Of a stretch of DNA of 64,000 nt, positions 1 through 8,803 are shown piece by piece; the first letter of the stretch is position 1, and the number at the start of each line of letters is the position of its first letter. The position numbers and the translations under genes are program-made. Below the pieces are notes generated by a model. The model did not search any database and was not told the origin of the DNA. It saw nothing but the letters and a program-made list of their open reading frames with translations. Source of the DNA: Thaumasiovibrio occultus (GTDB lineage: Bacteria; Pseudomonadota; Gammaproteobacteria; Enterobacterales; Vibrionaceae). The DNA lies in contig AP023053.1 of the NCBI GenBank assembly GCA_019703815.1, forward strand, positions 110,995 through 174,994, read 5' to 3'.

Positions 1-767
1 TGCAAGTGCTAGCGATGGTGGCGATGGAGCCGCCCGCGCAAATCAATGCCGACTCGATGCGTGATGAAGTGGTGAAAGTGTTGCAATCGCTTGAGCCGTT
101 ATCGGATGACGATCTGCGCCACCATTTGGTGCTGGGTCAGTACACTGCCTCGAAAGTGCGTGGCGATCTGCTACCGGGGTATCGTGAAGAGCCGGGCGTG
201 GCAGATGACTCGCGTACCGAAACCTATGTCGGCCTGAAGATGTTCATTAACAACTGGCGCTGGAACGGCGTGCCGTTTTATGTGCGTACCGGTAAACGTC
301 TGCCAACCCGAGTGACGGAAGTGGTGATCCATTTTAAACAGACCCCGCATCCGGTTTTTGGTAAGAACGCGCCGGAAAACCGCTTGGTGATCCGTATTCA
401 GCCTGATGAAGGTATTCAAATGAGCTTCGGCTTGAAAGAGCCAGGTGCGGGTTTTAATGCCAAAGAAGCGACGATGAATTTCCATTACGCCTCGTTGGCT
501 GAAACCCAAATGTTGACCGCTTATGAACGTCTACTACTCGACGCGCTAAATGGCGATGCCACCTTGTTTGCTCGCACTGATGCGGTGGAAGCGTGCTGGC
601 AATTTGTCCAGCCGATCCTCGATTACAAACAAGATCCGCAAGCGCTGTTTGGCTATGCCTGTGGGACGTGGGGACCGCAAGAATCTGATGAGTTGTTAGC
701 GGTAGATAAGCGTGCGTGGCGTTTTCCTTGTAAGAACCTAGCTGACACGGAATATTGCGAACTATGA
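1..767 (+). CDS. zwf: Glucose-6-phosphate 1-dehydrogenase, C-terminal half (partial)
   Basis: Zwf oxidises glucose 6-phosphate to 6-phosphogluconolactone with NADP+, the first step of the oxidative pentose phosphate pathway in the cytoplasm. Only the last ~255 of about 500 residues are present, because the gene enters the window from the left. The visible part is the G6PD C-terminal domain, with the helix LAMVAMEPP, the segment [13 protein letters not shown], the [12 protein letters not shown] motif and [16 protein letters not shown]. The reading frame is open from base 3. Its TGA (765-767) overlaps the ATG of pgl, so the two are translationally coupled. The start and promoter lie outside the window. 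Confidence 0.97.
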   Translation, partial: QVLAMVAMEPPAQINADSMRDEVVKVLQSLEPLSDDDLRHHLVLGQYTASKVRGDLLPGYREEPGVADDSRTETYVGLKMFINNWRWNGVPFYVRTGKRLPTRVTEVVIHFKQTPHPVFGKNAPENRLVIRIQPDEGIQMSFGLKEPGAGFNAKEATMNFHYASLAETQMLTAYERLLLDALNGDATLFARTDAVEACWQFVQPILDYKQDPQALFGYACGTWGPQESDELLAVDKRAWRFPCKNLADTEYCEL

Positions 768-1489
768 TGAAGTTACGAGTTTTCGACAACGCATCGCAGG
801 TCGTGGATGCCTTGGCTGAAGAGATGAAAGCCTTGAGCTTTGCCGATCATCCGGTGCACATTTCCCTCTCCGGCGGCAGTACGCCGAAGATGCTGTTTCA
901 ACGCTTGGCGCAGCCCGATTATGTTGCGGCGATTGCGTGGCAAAACCTCCATTTTTGGTGGGGCGATGAACGCTGTGTTGCGCCTGATGATGCCGAGAGC
1001 AATTTTGGCGAAGCCAATGCGCTGTTGTTTTCCCACGTTGGGATCCCTGCGCAGAACATTCACCGTATTCGCGGCGAAGACGAGCCCGTGGCTGAAGCGG
1101 TGCGTTTTAGTGATGAAATGCGCGCGTTGATCCCAACGCCGCAAGATGTACCGGTATTCGATTGGATCTTGCTTGGCGTAGGCGCTGATGGTCATACCGC
1201 GTCACTGTTTCCGGGACAAACCGATTACGACGAGCAAGCACTGGCTGTCGTGGCGACCCATCCGGAAAGCGGTCAGCAGCGGGTGTCAAAAAGCGCGCGC
1301 GTATTGCAAGCGGCGAAGCGGATCAGCTATTTAGTGCTGGGCGCAGGCAAGCAACAGATTGTAGAAGATATTTACACCACTCCCGCAGAGGCGTTGCCTT
1401 ATCCAGCGGCGAAAATTCGCTCCCTTGTGGGCGAGACGGAGTGGTATTTGGATTCAGACGCAGCCGTAAAAGTGGCCGAAAAAGAATAA
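764..1489 (+). CDS. pgl: 6-phosphogluconolactonase
   Basis: Pgl hydrolyses 6-phosphogluconolactone to 6-phosphogluconate, linking Zwf and Gnd. The protein has about 241 residues, normal for the DevB/NagB-fold lactonase family. Visible motifs are SLSGGSTP near residue 35, WGDERCV with [10 protein letters not shown] near residues 70-85, and [16 protein letters not shown] near residues 130-145, which form the sugar-phosphate site. Two adjacent ATGs (764 and 767) are possible starts. The first overlaps the zwf stop and is preferred because it allows termination-reinitiation. The gnd start lies 15 bp downstream of the stop. The three genes form one operon for NADPH and pentose supply. Confidence 0.95.
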   Translation: MMKLRVFDNASQVVDALAEEMKALSFADHPVHISLSGGSTPKMLFQRLAQPDYVAAIAWQNLHFWWGDERCVAPDDAESNFGEANALLFSHVGIPAQNIHRIRGEDEPVAEAVRFSDEMRALIPTPQDVPVFDWILLGVGADGHTASLFPGQTDYDEQALAVVATHPESGQQRVSKSARVLQAAKRISYLVLGAGKQQIVEDIYTTPAEALPYPAAKIRSLVGETEWYLDSDAAVKVAEKE

Positions 1490-1504
1490 TTGGAGATGCA
1501 GACT

Positions 1505-2953
1505 ATGAAAGGTGATATCGGTGTAATTGGTTTAGCGGTGATGGGGCAAAACCTGATCCTTAATATGAACGATCACGGCTTTACCGTGGTGGCGCATAAC
1601 CGCACCGCATCCAAGGTGGATGAGTTTCTCAATGGGCCAGCCAAGGGCACTAACATTGTTGGCGCTTATAGCTTAGAAGAGCTGGTTGATAAGCTTGCCA
1701 GCCCGCGCAAGGTGATGCTCATGGTGCGCGCTGGGGATGTGGTCGATAGCTTTATCGACAAGCTCGTTCCGCTGCTTGATAAAGGCGACATCATCATTGA
1801 TGGCGGTAACACCAATTACCCTGACACCAACCGTCGTGTTGCCGCGCTGCGCGAAAAAGGCATTCATTTTATCGGTACGGGTGTCTCGGGCGGTGAGGAA
1901 GGCGCGCGCTTTGGGCCGTCAATCATGCCAGGTGGTGCGCCGGAAGCGTGGGATGCGGTGAAACCGATTTTCCAAGCGATTGCCGCAAAAACCGATGCCG
2001 GTGAAGCCTGCTGTGACTGGGTCGGTAAAGATGGCGCGGGTCACTTTGTCAAAATGGTGCACAACGGCATCGAGTACGGCGACATGCAGCTGATCACCGA
2101 AGCGTACCAGTTTATGAAAGATGGCTTGGGAATGAGCCATGATGAGATGCAGCAAGTCTTCGCTGATTGGGATCAAACCGAGCTCAATAGTTACTTAGTG
2201 GAGATCACCGCTGAGATCTTGGGTCACAAAGATGAAGACGGCGAGCCGCTGGTGGAGAAAATCCTCGATACGGCGGGCCAAAAAGGCACCGGTAAATGGA
2301 CGGGGATCAATGCGTTGGATTTAGGGATCCCGCTGACCTTGATCTCTGAATCAGTCTTTGCGCGTTGCGTGTCTGCAATGAAAGACCAGCGTGTGGCAGC
2401 ACAAAACCTGTTTAGCAAAACCATTCAGCCGGTTGAAGGTGACAAGCAAGAATGGGTCGATGCGCTGCGTCAAGCCTTGCTGGCGTCGAAAATTATCTCG
2501 TATGCCCAAGGGTTTATGCTGATGCGTGAAGCATCGAACGAGAATGGCTGGGATCTCAATTACGGTAATGTGGCCCTGATGTGGCGAGGAGGCTGTATCA
2601 TTCGCTCAGCATTCTTGGGCAATATTCGCGATGCATACGCAAATGATCCTGAGTTGGCGTTTTTGGGCTCTGATGCGTACTTCAAAACCATCCTTGAAAC
2701 CTGCTTGCCAGCATGGCGTAAAGTGGCGGCGAAATCGATGGAAGTCGGCATTCCAATGCCATGTACTACGTCGGGCCTCACTTTCCTTGATGGTTACACC
2801 ACCGCGCGTTTGCCTGCGAACCTGCTACAAGCGCAACGCGACTACTTTGGTGCGCATACTTATGAGCGTGTCGATCGTCCACGTGGTGAGTTCTTCCACA
2901 CCAACTGGACCGGAACCGGCGGTGATACCGCATCGACTACCTATGATGTCTGA
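1505..2953 (+). CDS. gnd: 6-phosphogluconate dehydrogenase, decarboxylating
   Basis: Gnd converts 6-phosphogluconate and NADP+ to ribulose 5-phosphate, CO2 and NADPH. The product has 482 residues, the size of long-chain bacterial Gnd. The N-terminal Rossmann domain begins IGVIGLAVMGQNL. The substrate-binding signature GVSGGEEGARFGPS is near residue 130 and the catalytic-lysine helix HFVKMVHNGIEYGDM near residue 180. The all-helical C-terminal domain ends with the flexible Gly/Thr-rich tail. The ATG at 1505 was chosen because GGAG at 1492-1495 is correctly spaced. An in-frame TTG at 1490 overlaps that Shine-Dalgarno and is unlikely. It is the last gene of zwf-pgl-gnd and is followed by a strong terminator. 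Confidence 0.97.
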   Translation: MKGDIGVIGLAVMGQNLILNMNDHGFTVVAHNRTASKVDEFLNGPAKGTNIVGAYSLEELVDKLASPRKVMLMVRAGDVVDSFIDKLVPLLDKGDIIIDGGNTNYPDTNRRVAALREKGIHFIGTGVSGGEEGARFGPSIMPGGAPEAWDAVKPIFQAIAAKTDAGEACCDWVGKDGAGHFVKMVHNGIEYGDMQLITEAYQFMKDGLGMSHDEMQQVFADWDQTELNSYLVEITAEILGHKDEDGEPLVEKILDTAGQKGTGKWTGINALDLGIPLTLISESVFARCVSAMKDQRVAAQNLFSKTIQPVEGDKQEWVDALRQALLASKIISYAQGFMLMREASNENGWDLNYGNVALMWRGGCIIRSAFLGNIRDAYANDPELAFLGSDAYFKTILETCLPAWRKVAAKSMEVGIPMPCTTSGLTFLDGYTTARLPANLLQAQRDYFGAHTYERVDRPRGEFFHTNWTGTGGDTASTTYDV

Positions 2954-2982
2954 TCGCGCGTTTCTATCGTGTAGATAACGTC

Positions 2983-3013
2983 AACCAAGCCCTCTTCGGA
3001 GGGCTTGGTTGTT
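2983..3013 (+). terminator. Rho-independent terminator of zwf-pgl-gnd
   Basis: A perfect 12-bp stem (AACCAAGCCCTC paired with GAGGGCTTGGTT) encloses a TTCG tetraloop and is followed by GTTT. It lies 30 bp after the gnd stop and is the obvious end of the operon transcript. Confidence 0.9.
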
Positions 3014-3203
3014 TATGGTGCAATGGGTAAAAAAAACACCTGCCAAGAATTCTTTATCTTTTTTGCGAATAATTCGGGTTTGAATGGGGATGGTCACAGT
3101 TATTAACTAATCCTTTCAAGCGATTTATCAATTAAAGCACAAGTCGTTCATTTTTCTGTAGTATGGCGGTATTGAGTTATCGCTGTAATGATTGCTTCTA
3201 CCG

Positions 3204-3656
3204 ATGCTGACGTTAATTGATAAAAAGAATGATGTAATTTTGAAACTGGCCATTGAGGGCTATCAATTTCCCGACAATGACCAAGATAACTGGTGTTATG
3301 TCTCCCTGCTGGCCGCGCAGGGCGCAGAGCGTTACAAGATTGTTCATCCCGCCTTAGAAACCCACAATTTGATCGAAATCCTTGAGTGGTTCCAATGCCT
3401 TGCCAGTGGTCATTTACCGCACCGTGAGGTGTTGGTGTTTATTGACCCGTGTTTGCAGTTTTCGTTGCGCTACAGTGATGAAAAGATAGTGAAAATTGAG
3501 ATCGAACTGGCGCGTGAAATGGAGCCGGATTTTCGCTTACAGCAGTACGGCCATGCGGTGGATGATTGGCGGGTGCTGTTTGATCTACGCCGCGAAGCGC
3601 TACCAACCTTAGTTGCAAAAATGAAAGCGGCGATCGCCCTGTACCCGATGCGCTAA
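3204..3656 (+). CDS. WapI-family immunity-like small protein
   Basis: A 150-residue soluble protein with no signal peptide or membrane segment. It resembles the WapI immunity-protein family in its order of features: an early GYQFP, a DNWCYVSL strand, then LIEILEWF and a late LQFSLRY-type strand. The family is named for antitoxins of contact-dependent WapA toxins, but orphan copies are common and this one has no toxin gene beside it. The ATG at 3204 gives MLTLIDKK. Its Shine-Dalgarno is poor, and an upstream TTG at 3192 is in frame. The TAA (3654-3656) overlaps the TAG of the convergent DUF2867 reading frame by two bases. Family assignment is from pattern only. Confidence 0.6.
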   Translation: MLTLIDKKNDVILKLAIEGYQFPDNDQDNWCYVSLLAAQGAERYKIVHPALETHNLIEILEWFQCLASGHLPHREVLVFIDPCLQFSLRYSDEKIVKIEIELAREMEPDFRLQQYGHAVDDWRVLFDLRREALPTLVAKMKAAIALYPMR

Positions 3657-4150
3657 GTGGTTAACTGCTTGAGCGCGCTAGGTACAATCCGTTTGTGTAG
3701 TGGCGTGACGAACAGCATGTAGAGTTTGCCCAGTCGATTGTGGACATGTACCACGGTGCTAATGTGGGCATATGTGCGATCCCCGTTTCGCTCTAACAGC
3801 AGCGATAAACGAACGCGCAAATGTTTGTCTCAGTCTTCTAACAGCACTTCATCGTGGGTTTGCTCCACCAAGGTGAAAATACCGACACGCTCACCCGCGC
3901 GGTAATCGCTACTGGCCTTGTTTACCGAGATATCTTCCAATCCGCCGAGATTTTTAAGCCCGAGCTTTGCCACGATGTGATTGCGCCATCGCATTAGTCT
4001 GGCAATCCAAGGCGGTGTGCGACGCGCCATGCGGATAAAGACGTCAAGCGCAGTTTCGCTATGATCCGAGGCGATCTCTTGGCAGAAGGTGTCATAAAAA
4101 TAGGCGTTGTCTAGCTGATCGCGGATCCGAGATTGGCGCGGGATCGACAT
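3653..4150 (-). pseudogene. DUF2867-like protein interrupted by an in-frame TGA
   Basis: The frame encodes a 165-residue DUF2867-like protein starting MSIPRQSRIRDQLDNAYFYD, but codon 107 is TGA (complement of TCA at 3830-3832). Both sides of the stop stay in frame. Upstream reads VGIFTLVEQTHDEVLLED and downstream reads DKHLRVRLSLLLE, then HISTVVHVHNRLGKLYMLF and finally TPLHKRIVP before a TAG at 3653-3655. The downstream half is the conserved C-terminal part of the family. A TGG to TGA change of tryptophan would explain it. Either the gene has recently decayed, the base is a sequencing error, or a 106-residue fragment is made. Confidence 0.75.
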
Positions 4151-4495
4151 GGTCTTTTCTCCGTCTATGCTCAGGCAGGTTTGCCAAAGTGAATATGTAC
4201 ACTGTGCCTTATTAAGCCGGCAGTCTCAAGTTGGCGCAATGAGCCATCTGCATCTAGCGCCGTACTCTCTAATCGTCGTGCTCTCCAATAACAGGGGGTA
4301 TCTGATACTGATGCGGTGTTGCCTAATGCCGTGGCATTCTCTGGATGTGAAGGGTGCGATATAGGTTGGCCATATTAGGCTAGGCCGGAAAAGGGTGCAG
4401 CAGGATTATTGCAAGTGGAATATTGACCCCAAACCACACGCTGGGGTTTGGGGCAAGGCTCATGGGCTCAACTGGGCTATTAGCATTCATCTGGC
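4151..4495. other. Intergenic region with one inverted repeat
   Basis: No convincing gene is present. A possible 71-codon frame on the plus strand has no Shine-Dalgarno and no recognisable composition. An inverted repeat (CCCCAAACC at 4427-4435 and GGTTTGGGG at 4445-4453, loop of 9) lies just past the end of the minus-strand gene at 4496-5311. It could be its terminator, although no T-tract follows on that strand. Confidence 0.5.
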
Positions 4496-5311
4496 TTATT
4501 GGCGTTCGTCGCGCAATTGGGCAAACATGCCGAACATCGCCAGTTGATCAAACAAACTATTGATTTCATAGATAGCCTGATTGTAGCGACCTAATGTCGC
4601 GAGTTTTTTCTTTTCGTTGGGGCTCGGGGGATTTGGGCTAAGAAACACTGTCACGCTTAAGGTGATCTGACCAATTTCATTGGGATAGCTGAAAAAGCCG
4701 AGTTGCAGCGTCGAGACAACGCGACGCAGTGTCATTACATTGCCTACCGCGCGGCAGATCACCTCGCCAAACTGATTGGCGGCTAGTGCTGCTAGGGTGT
4801 GGCTTTCCGCGCTGAACAGAGGTTGAAGTTGTACTTCCATGGTCAGTAACACTTTGTCATCGCCCGGCGGTTGCGTGTTGGTACTCTGTGCTGCTGGTGG
4901 CTCAGCTCCTTGAATCGTTCCCTGCGCATTGTCGGGTATCGCTGAAGGTGTTTGCACGTCAATGGTAAAGTGCTGCAGACGTGGCGAATGTGCACACCTT
5001 TCTTGGCCTAATTCGCTCAGTTGCGTTGCGATCTCTTCCACCGTGTGGCGAGTTTCACTTAAAAACAGCAGTTTTTTCATCATATCGGAGAAATCGTGAA
5101 ACACGGTTGCTGTGCGATGCGCCTGCCAAGCGTGAAGAGCCGATGGCGGCAATACGGCTAACGCTGGGCCAGTATGCTCGTTTGAGACGAGCGGCGCAGG
5201 GTGTTGGGCAAGTTGTTGCTGCAAGCGATGGCAGAGCGTACTTAAGCGGACGATTTCATCGAGTTGTGCGGCTTGTTTTTCGACCAACCGTTCATAGTCT
5301 TCAAGCGTCAT
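4496..5311 (-). CDS. Unrecognised 271-residue cytoplasmic protein
   Basis: Function not recognised. Residues 1-40 are a charged helix with heptad-like spacing (RLVEKQAAQLDEIVRLSTLCHR in two stretches), suggesting a short coiled coil. A helical stretch around residues 70-105 contains FHDFSDMMKKLLFL. A low-complexity Pro/Gln/Thr/Ala linker follows at about 120-150 (PPAAQSTNTQPPGDD). The last 120 residues look like an alpha/beta domain (VLLTMEVQLQPLF, IGQITLSVTVFLSPNPPSP). There is no signal peptide or transmembrane segment. The start ATG is the first in frame and has only a weak GAGG upstream. It stands alone, facing a long AT-rich gap. Cellular role unknown. Confidence 0.7.
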   Translation of the reverse strand: MTLEDYERLVEKQAAQLDEIVRLSTLCHRLQQQLAQHPAPLVSNEHTGPALAVLPPSALHAWQAHRTATVFHDFSDMMKKLLFLSETRHTVEEIATQLSELGQERCAHSPRLQHFTIDVQTPSAIPDNAQGTIQGAEPPAAQSTNTQPPGDDKVLLTMEVQLQPLFSAESHTLAALAANQFGEVICRAVGNVMTLRRVVSTLQLGFFSYPNEIGQITLSVTVFLSPNPPSPNEKKKLATLGRYNQAIYEINSLFDQLAMFGMFAQLRDERQ

Positions 5312-6472
5312 TTTCTGTCCTCAAAATGGCATCGCGAAATCAGCGATCACTAAATTGGTTTCCTAATATTGTCATTTTCATTCAAGGCCATTCAGTTTTT
5401 ATTGTTTTATATCATTAAGTTATGTGTATTTTGGTGGTTGTGAAAAGTGTAAGAAATGGCTAGATCTCTTTGTCTTGCTTACTAGGCTTTTTGGCAAGTA
5501 AATTGCAGTCAGGTTCACATAATTGAATATTGGGTCAAATTTGTCTCGTTTGCGTCCTCTTTTATCCGTCGCTACATCTAAAAGGTATCGAACTAAGCGG
5601 TAAAAAGACAAGGCCGTGCGGGGTGCCATCCTAGGCGGCTGTTTACTAGGGGATTACCTTGTCACTATCGCGAAGCATTATCCAAACATCAATAGGTTAT
5701 CACGCCCTAGTTGGTGAGTTGTGTGTTAGTAACAAACCTGTTGGTCGTTCTAGTGATATCAACTTATCTGGGTGATTTGTTGCCTGTTGTTTACACGGCA
5801 TATGAGATATTTTGATACTGGTTAGGTAATAAAAATAATCCATTGATAATTAAAGCGTTAAAATACCCAATTTTAATGAATTAAATTTACGCAAAATATT
5901 TAATCTATAGGCTTAAATTTCCGGTATTAAATAAATAAAACAAGCAGTTACGTGACCTTTTAAAAGATTAATAGCTAAATATTGCAAAATTGACTTTTCG
6001 CTAACGCAAGCAAACTCATTTAGCGATTTAATATCACACAATCTTATTGTTAGAGTTGATTACTTGCTCTGTAGAGGGGATAACAGGACCGTGCTTTGGT
6101 TCGATGAGCGAGCGATAAGGTGTTGATTTTGGCTCTTTTTAAAGTGGTGTTTCATTTTAAAACAATGGGTTACCTCTGTTTTTCTAAGAGTGGAAGTACG
6201 AGTGCTTTAAACCCTAGTTAAACTAGGGGCAAAAAGAGTGGCGAGTTTTAGTTATAAGGAAATAATTCGCCAAATTGAACAAGATGAACCTAAGATGAAT
6301 AAAAAGGTAAGTCAGTGTTTAATTTTCAAATGACAAAGTAAAAGTTTTGTCATTTATTTAAATGAGCTGCGATCTGCAGCCTCAATTGGCGCGTATTGTC
6401 GAGATGACAATGTGAATCGATATGGATAATTGCATGTATTGACTTATAAAATATGTGCGCAAGGAGGAAATC
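5312..6472. other. AT-rich 1.16 kb gap with palindromes, no gene seen
   Basis: No frame has a credible start, Shine-Dalgarno and protein-like composition. The segment from about 5790 to 6060 is markedly AT-rich compared with the flanking genes. Two structures stand out. One is a perfect 17-bp palindrome at 6212-6228 (CCCTAGTT-A-AACTAGGG). The other is a 10-bp stem at 6328-6337 and 6346-6355 (AAATGACAAA with TTTGTCATTT, 8-nt loop), about 120 bp upstream of the DUF1877 gene. A small GCTGC/GCAGC repeat lies near 6366. The region could be regulatory, an H-NS-type silenced site or an unrecognised RNA, but nothing here proves any of these. Confidence 0.5.
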
Positions 6473-6949
6473 ATGGGAATGATGGCAGGATATAAACGAG
6501 TGAATAAAGATGAACTTGTTTCTATGTTAACAATGCCGGATCTGCTAACAGAATCGCTGGCGACGTGTGCCGTAAGTGATGATGAGCTTACGCTTGATAA
6601 TTCGTGGCAAGCGATCCATTTCCTGCTTAACTTGGACGCCGAAGAAATCACCTGCACGGCGGGTGCGATCGTGATGGGCGGGGAGCCGATTTCCGATGAC
6701 GAAGGTTTTGGTTTTGGTCCGGTGCGCTATTTCAGCCCAGAAGAGCTGATGGCGATCACTGTTGAGCTAGATCGCATTTCCACCTCCACCCTGATGGAGC
6801 GTTTCCCACAGTTGAGTACCCAGATGATGGGCTATTCCTTCTTTGATAATACGCCAGAAGAAGCAGTGCTGAGTCATTTCGATGAGTTACGCCATTTTTG
6901 CGACGAAGCGACTGCGCGCGGTGAAGCGTTGATCGTTTATCTTTGCTAG
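6473..6949 (+). CDS. DUF1877 (YfbM-like) family protein
   Basis: A 158-residue soluble protein that matches the DUF1877/YfbM pattern. It starts MGMMAGYKRVN, has SWQAIHFLLN near residue 45, a Gly-rich acidic turn DDEGFGFGPVRYFSPEEL near residue 80, and the closing segment GEALIVYL. The biochemical function of this family is unknown; members are often found near toxin-immunity and accessory genes. The ATG at 6473 has an excellent AAGGAGG eight bases upstream, which fixes the start against an in-frame GTG at 6455. It stands alone, followed by a hairpin terminator. Confidence 0.8.
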   Translation: MGMMAGYKRVNKDELVSMLTMPDLLTESLATCAVSDDELTLDNSWQAIHFLLNLDAEEITCTAGAIVMGGEPISDDEGFGFGPVRYFSPEELMAITVELDRISTSTLMERFPQLSTQMMGYSFFDNTPEEAVLSHFDELRHFCDEATARGEALIVYLC

Positions 6950-6982
6950 TGCTTGTCCGCTTCATATTGTACTAGGTTTGAA

Positions 6983-7017
6983 AAAACAGCCAGAGCACAC
7001 CATGCGCTGGCTGTTTT
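6983..7017 (+). terminator. Hairpin terminator after the DUF1877 gene
   Basis: An 11-bp stem pairs AAAACAGCCAG (6983-6993) with CTGGCTGTTTT (7007-7017) around a 13-nt loop, 34 bp after the stop. The A-tract on one side and T-tract on the other allow bidirectional use. Confidence 0.8.
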
Positions 7018-7046
7018 GCTTCTGGGGATGTATCAGAACGAAAAAG

Positions 7047-7087
7047 CTCGGTAGACGCTGCTCAGGTTGAGAAGCAGCGTTACCGAG
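7047..7087 (-). terminator. Long bulged hairpin downstream of the sugar-efflux gene
   Basis: Arms at 7047-7062 and 7073-7087 pair over 15 bp with a single bulged G, around a 10-nt loop. On the minus strand the hairpin is followed by GCTTTTTCG, so it works best as a terminator for leftward transcription from the set-like gene ending at 7216. It sits 130 bp beyond that stop. A weaker hairpin (AGCTATT/AATAGCT, 7131-7151) lies in between. Confidence 0.65.
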
Positions 7088-7215
7088 TAAAAACAGTCAG
7101 CATAATGGCCAAACTATGCTGCAGCGAGTTAGCTATTTTTGGCTAATAGCTTTTGGTTTTGTCTCCTAACCCCTTGTCTCTAAATACTTAAACTTAAAAT
7201 TTCTTTGCTGCTTCT

Positions 7216-8514
7216 CTATGCCGCGAGGTGAGCGACTGCCGCTTGTTGGCGATCGCGTATTACAAAGCCAAATAGCATGACGAGCGCGATAGCAGATGCC
7301 CCGAGGCTGACATAGAGGGTGCTGTAGTAGTTGTAGAGCTCAGCCACAACACCCACCGATAAGCTAGACACCAGCATGCTCACTTGCAGTAGGTTGGAAA
7401 ACAGGGTTGAGGCGGTGCCGAGGCGGTCGAGCATCATATCTTGCATCGCGACCATGCCCAAAGTGGCGCAAATACCGATAAACACCCCGTTGAACAGTTG
7501 CGCGGCTAACAGCTGTGGCAGTGTGGTGGCAAACATCACAGAGGTGTAAAACAGACACGCACTGATCATCGCAACGCAGAGCAAGTTCAAGGTTCCAAAG
7601 CGCTTCGACAGTTTGCCCGCGGCGAACATAACTGGCAGCTCGCACAGTGCGGCCATGCCAAACAACATGCCTGCCCAACGATCATCAGCCATCAGCTCTT
7701 GTGATAAATACAGCGGCATACTGGTGATATAGAGGTTGTTAGCAGCGAACATCAACACGATGGCGGTCGAAAATGCGAACAGTGCGCCTTTACCTGTCGC
7801 CATGCTTTTTGGGGGCGCTGAGGTCGGTTTGTCGTTCGGTAACCCTTTTTTTGCATCACTCGCTGTGTGATCTGCTTTTCGCTCCGCCGATTCATTGGTA
7901 ACTGTTTTGTCAGCGTCAATGACGCTGTGCGTTTTGGGCTGACGCAACGCTTCTTCGCTTGGCAAAACAAATAAGGTAAACAGGATCATCACCAAGGTGG
8001 CGACCGCTGCGATAGCAAACGCGGCGGTAAACCCCCAATTGGCTTGCAGCGTAAAGGCGATTGGCGGCCCAAATACCCAAGCGATTGCGATCCCCGCGCG
8101 CATTACCGCCATAAAGTTGGTGCCATCGTCCATATGGTTTTCTGCGTATTCGCGACCAAGCGCGAACATTTGGCCGAAGATGGCGCCACTCATGCTACCA
8201 AACACAAGCGCAATCAAGACGGCGTGCAGGTAATTGTCGATCACGGTAAAACTGGCCACCGTGATGAAGTAACTGGCGAGGGAAATCGTCAATACCGTTT
8301 TGCGCTTCCACCCTTTATCGGAATGGTACGCCATCACTTGTGACACCACGACGGCGCCGCAAACGGTAGTGACCAAATAACCCGTCAGCATAAACGGGGT
8401 CGCGCCCAGTGATTCAATAATGAATTTACTGGAAAGTGGATAGAAAAATGCGCCACACATGCCGGCAACAAAAGCCATGATGACGAAGAGTATTGCGACC
8501 TTGTCTTTAAACAT
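7216..8514 (-). CDS. SetA/SetB-like sugar efflux MFS transporter
   Basis: A 432-residue inner membrane transporter with about 12 hydrophobic segments. It resembles the sugar efflux transporter (Set) family of the major facilitator superfamily, which exports glucosides, lactose-type sugars or analogues. Helix 1 is VAILFVIMAFVAGMCGAFFYPLS in two stretches. The MFS loop 2-3 motif reads YHSDKGWKRK, and loop 8-9 has KLSKRFG. The central cytoplasmic loop (residues ~190-240) is unusually long and polar (TNESAERKADHTASDAKKG). The ATG at 8514 has GGGG five bases upstream; a GTG at 8520 overlaps that Shine-Dalgarno. It is divergent from an AraC regulator that probably controls it. Substrate is not deducible. 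Confidence 0.8.
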   Translation of the reverse strand: MFKDKVAILFVIMAFVAGMCGAFFYPLSSKFIIESLGATPFMLTGYLVTTVCGAVVVSQVMAYHSDKGWKRKTVLTISLASYFITVASFTVIDNYLHAVLIALVFGSMSGAIFGQMFALGREYAENHMDDGTNFMAVMRAGIAIAWVFGPPIAFTLQANWGFTAAFAIAAVATLVMILFTLFVLPSEEALRQPKTHSVIDADKTVTNESAERKADHTASDAKKGLPNDKPTSAPPKSMATGKGALFAFSTAIVLMFAANNLYITSMPLYLSQELMADDRWAGMLFGMAALCELPVMFAAGKLSKRFGTLNLLCVAMISACLFYTSVMFATTLPQLLAAQLFNGVFIGICATLGMVAMQDMMLDRLGTASTLFSNLLQVSMLVSSLSVGVVAELYNYYSTLYVSLGASAIALVMLFGFVIRDRQQAAVAHLAA

Positions 8515-8803
8515 GTTCACCCCATTTCGGTTTTGTTTGTGTCTGATTGGACAATGTTGAATAGGGCCAGTGTACGTAAAATCCGATCGCTAAGTGATAA
8601 AATGCCGTCCACTGGTGATACTATTCTCCCAATTTGCCTCGCTATTTTGACTGAATTTGCGTATCACGTTATGTTGTTATCCTGGCGAAATAGACTGAAA
8701 ATTTCGCGCTGAATGTGCGCGATGAGTCTCTCGGCAGATGAATTAAATCCCCAATGGTTACCACCAAGGCAGGTAAGCCGAGAAGAGCAATGAGGAAGCG
8801 ACG

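Noticed and set aside
4149-4364. A 71-codon plus-strand frame after the DUF2867 gene
   Set aside because: No Shine-Dalgarno, overlaps the start of the reverse gene, and the composition is not protein-like.
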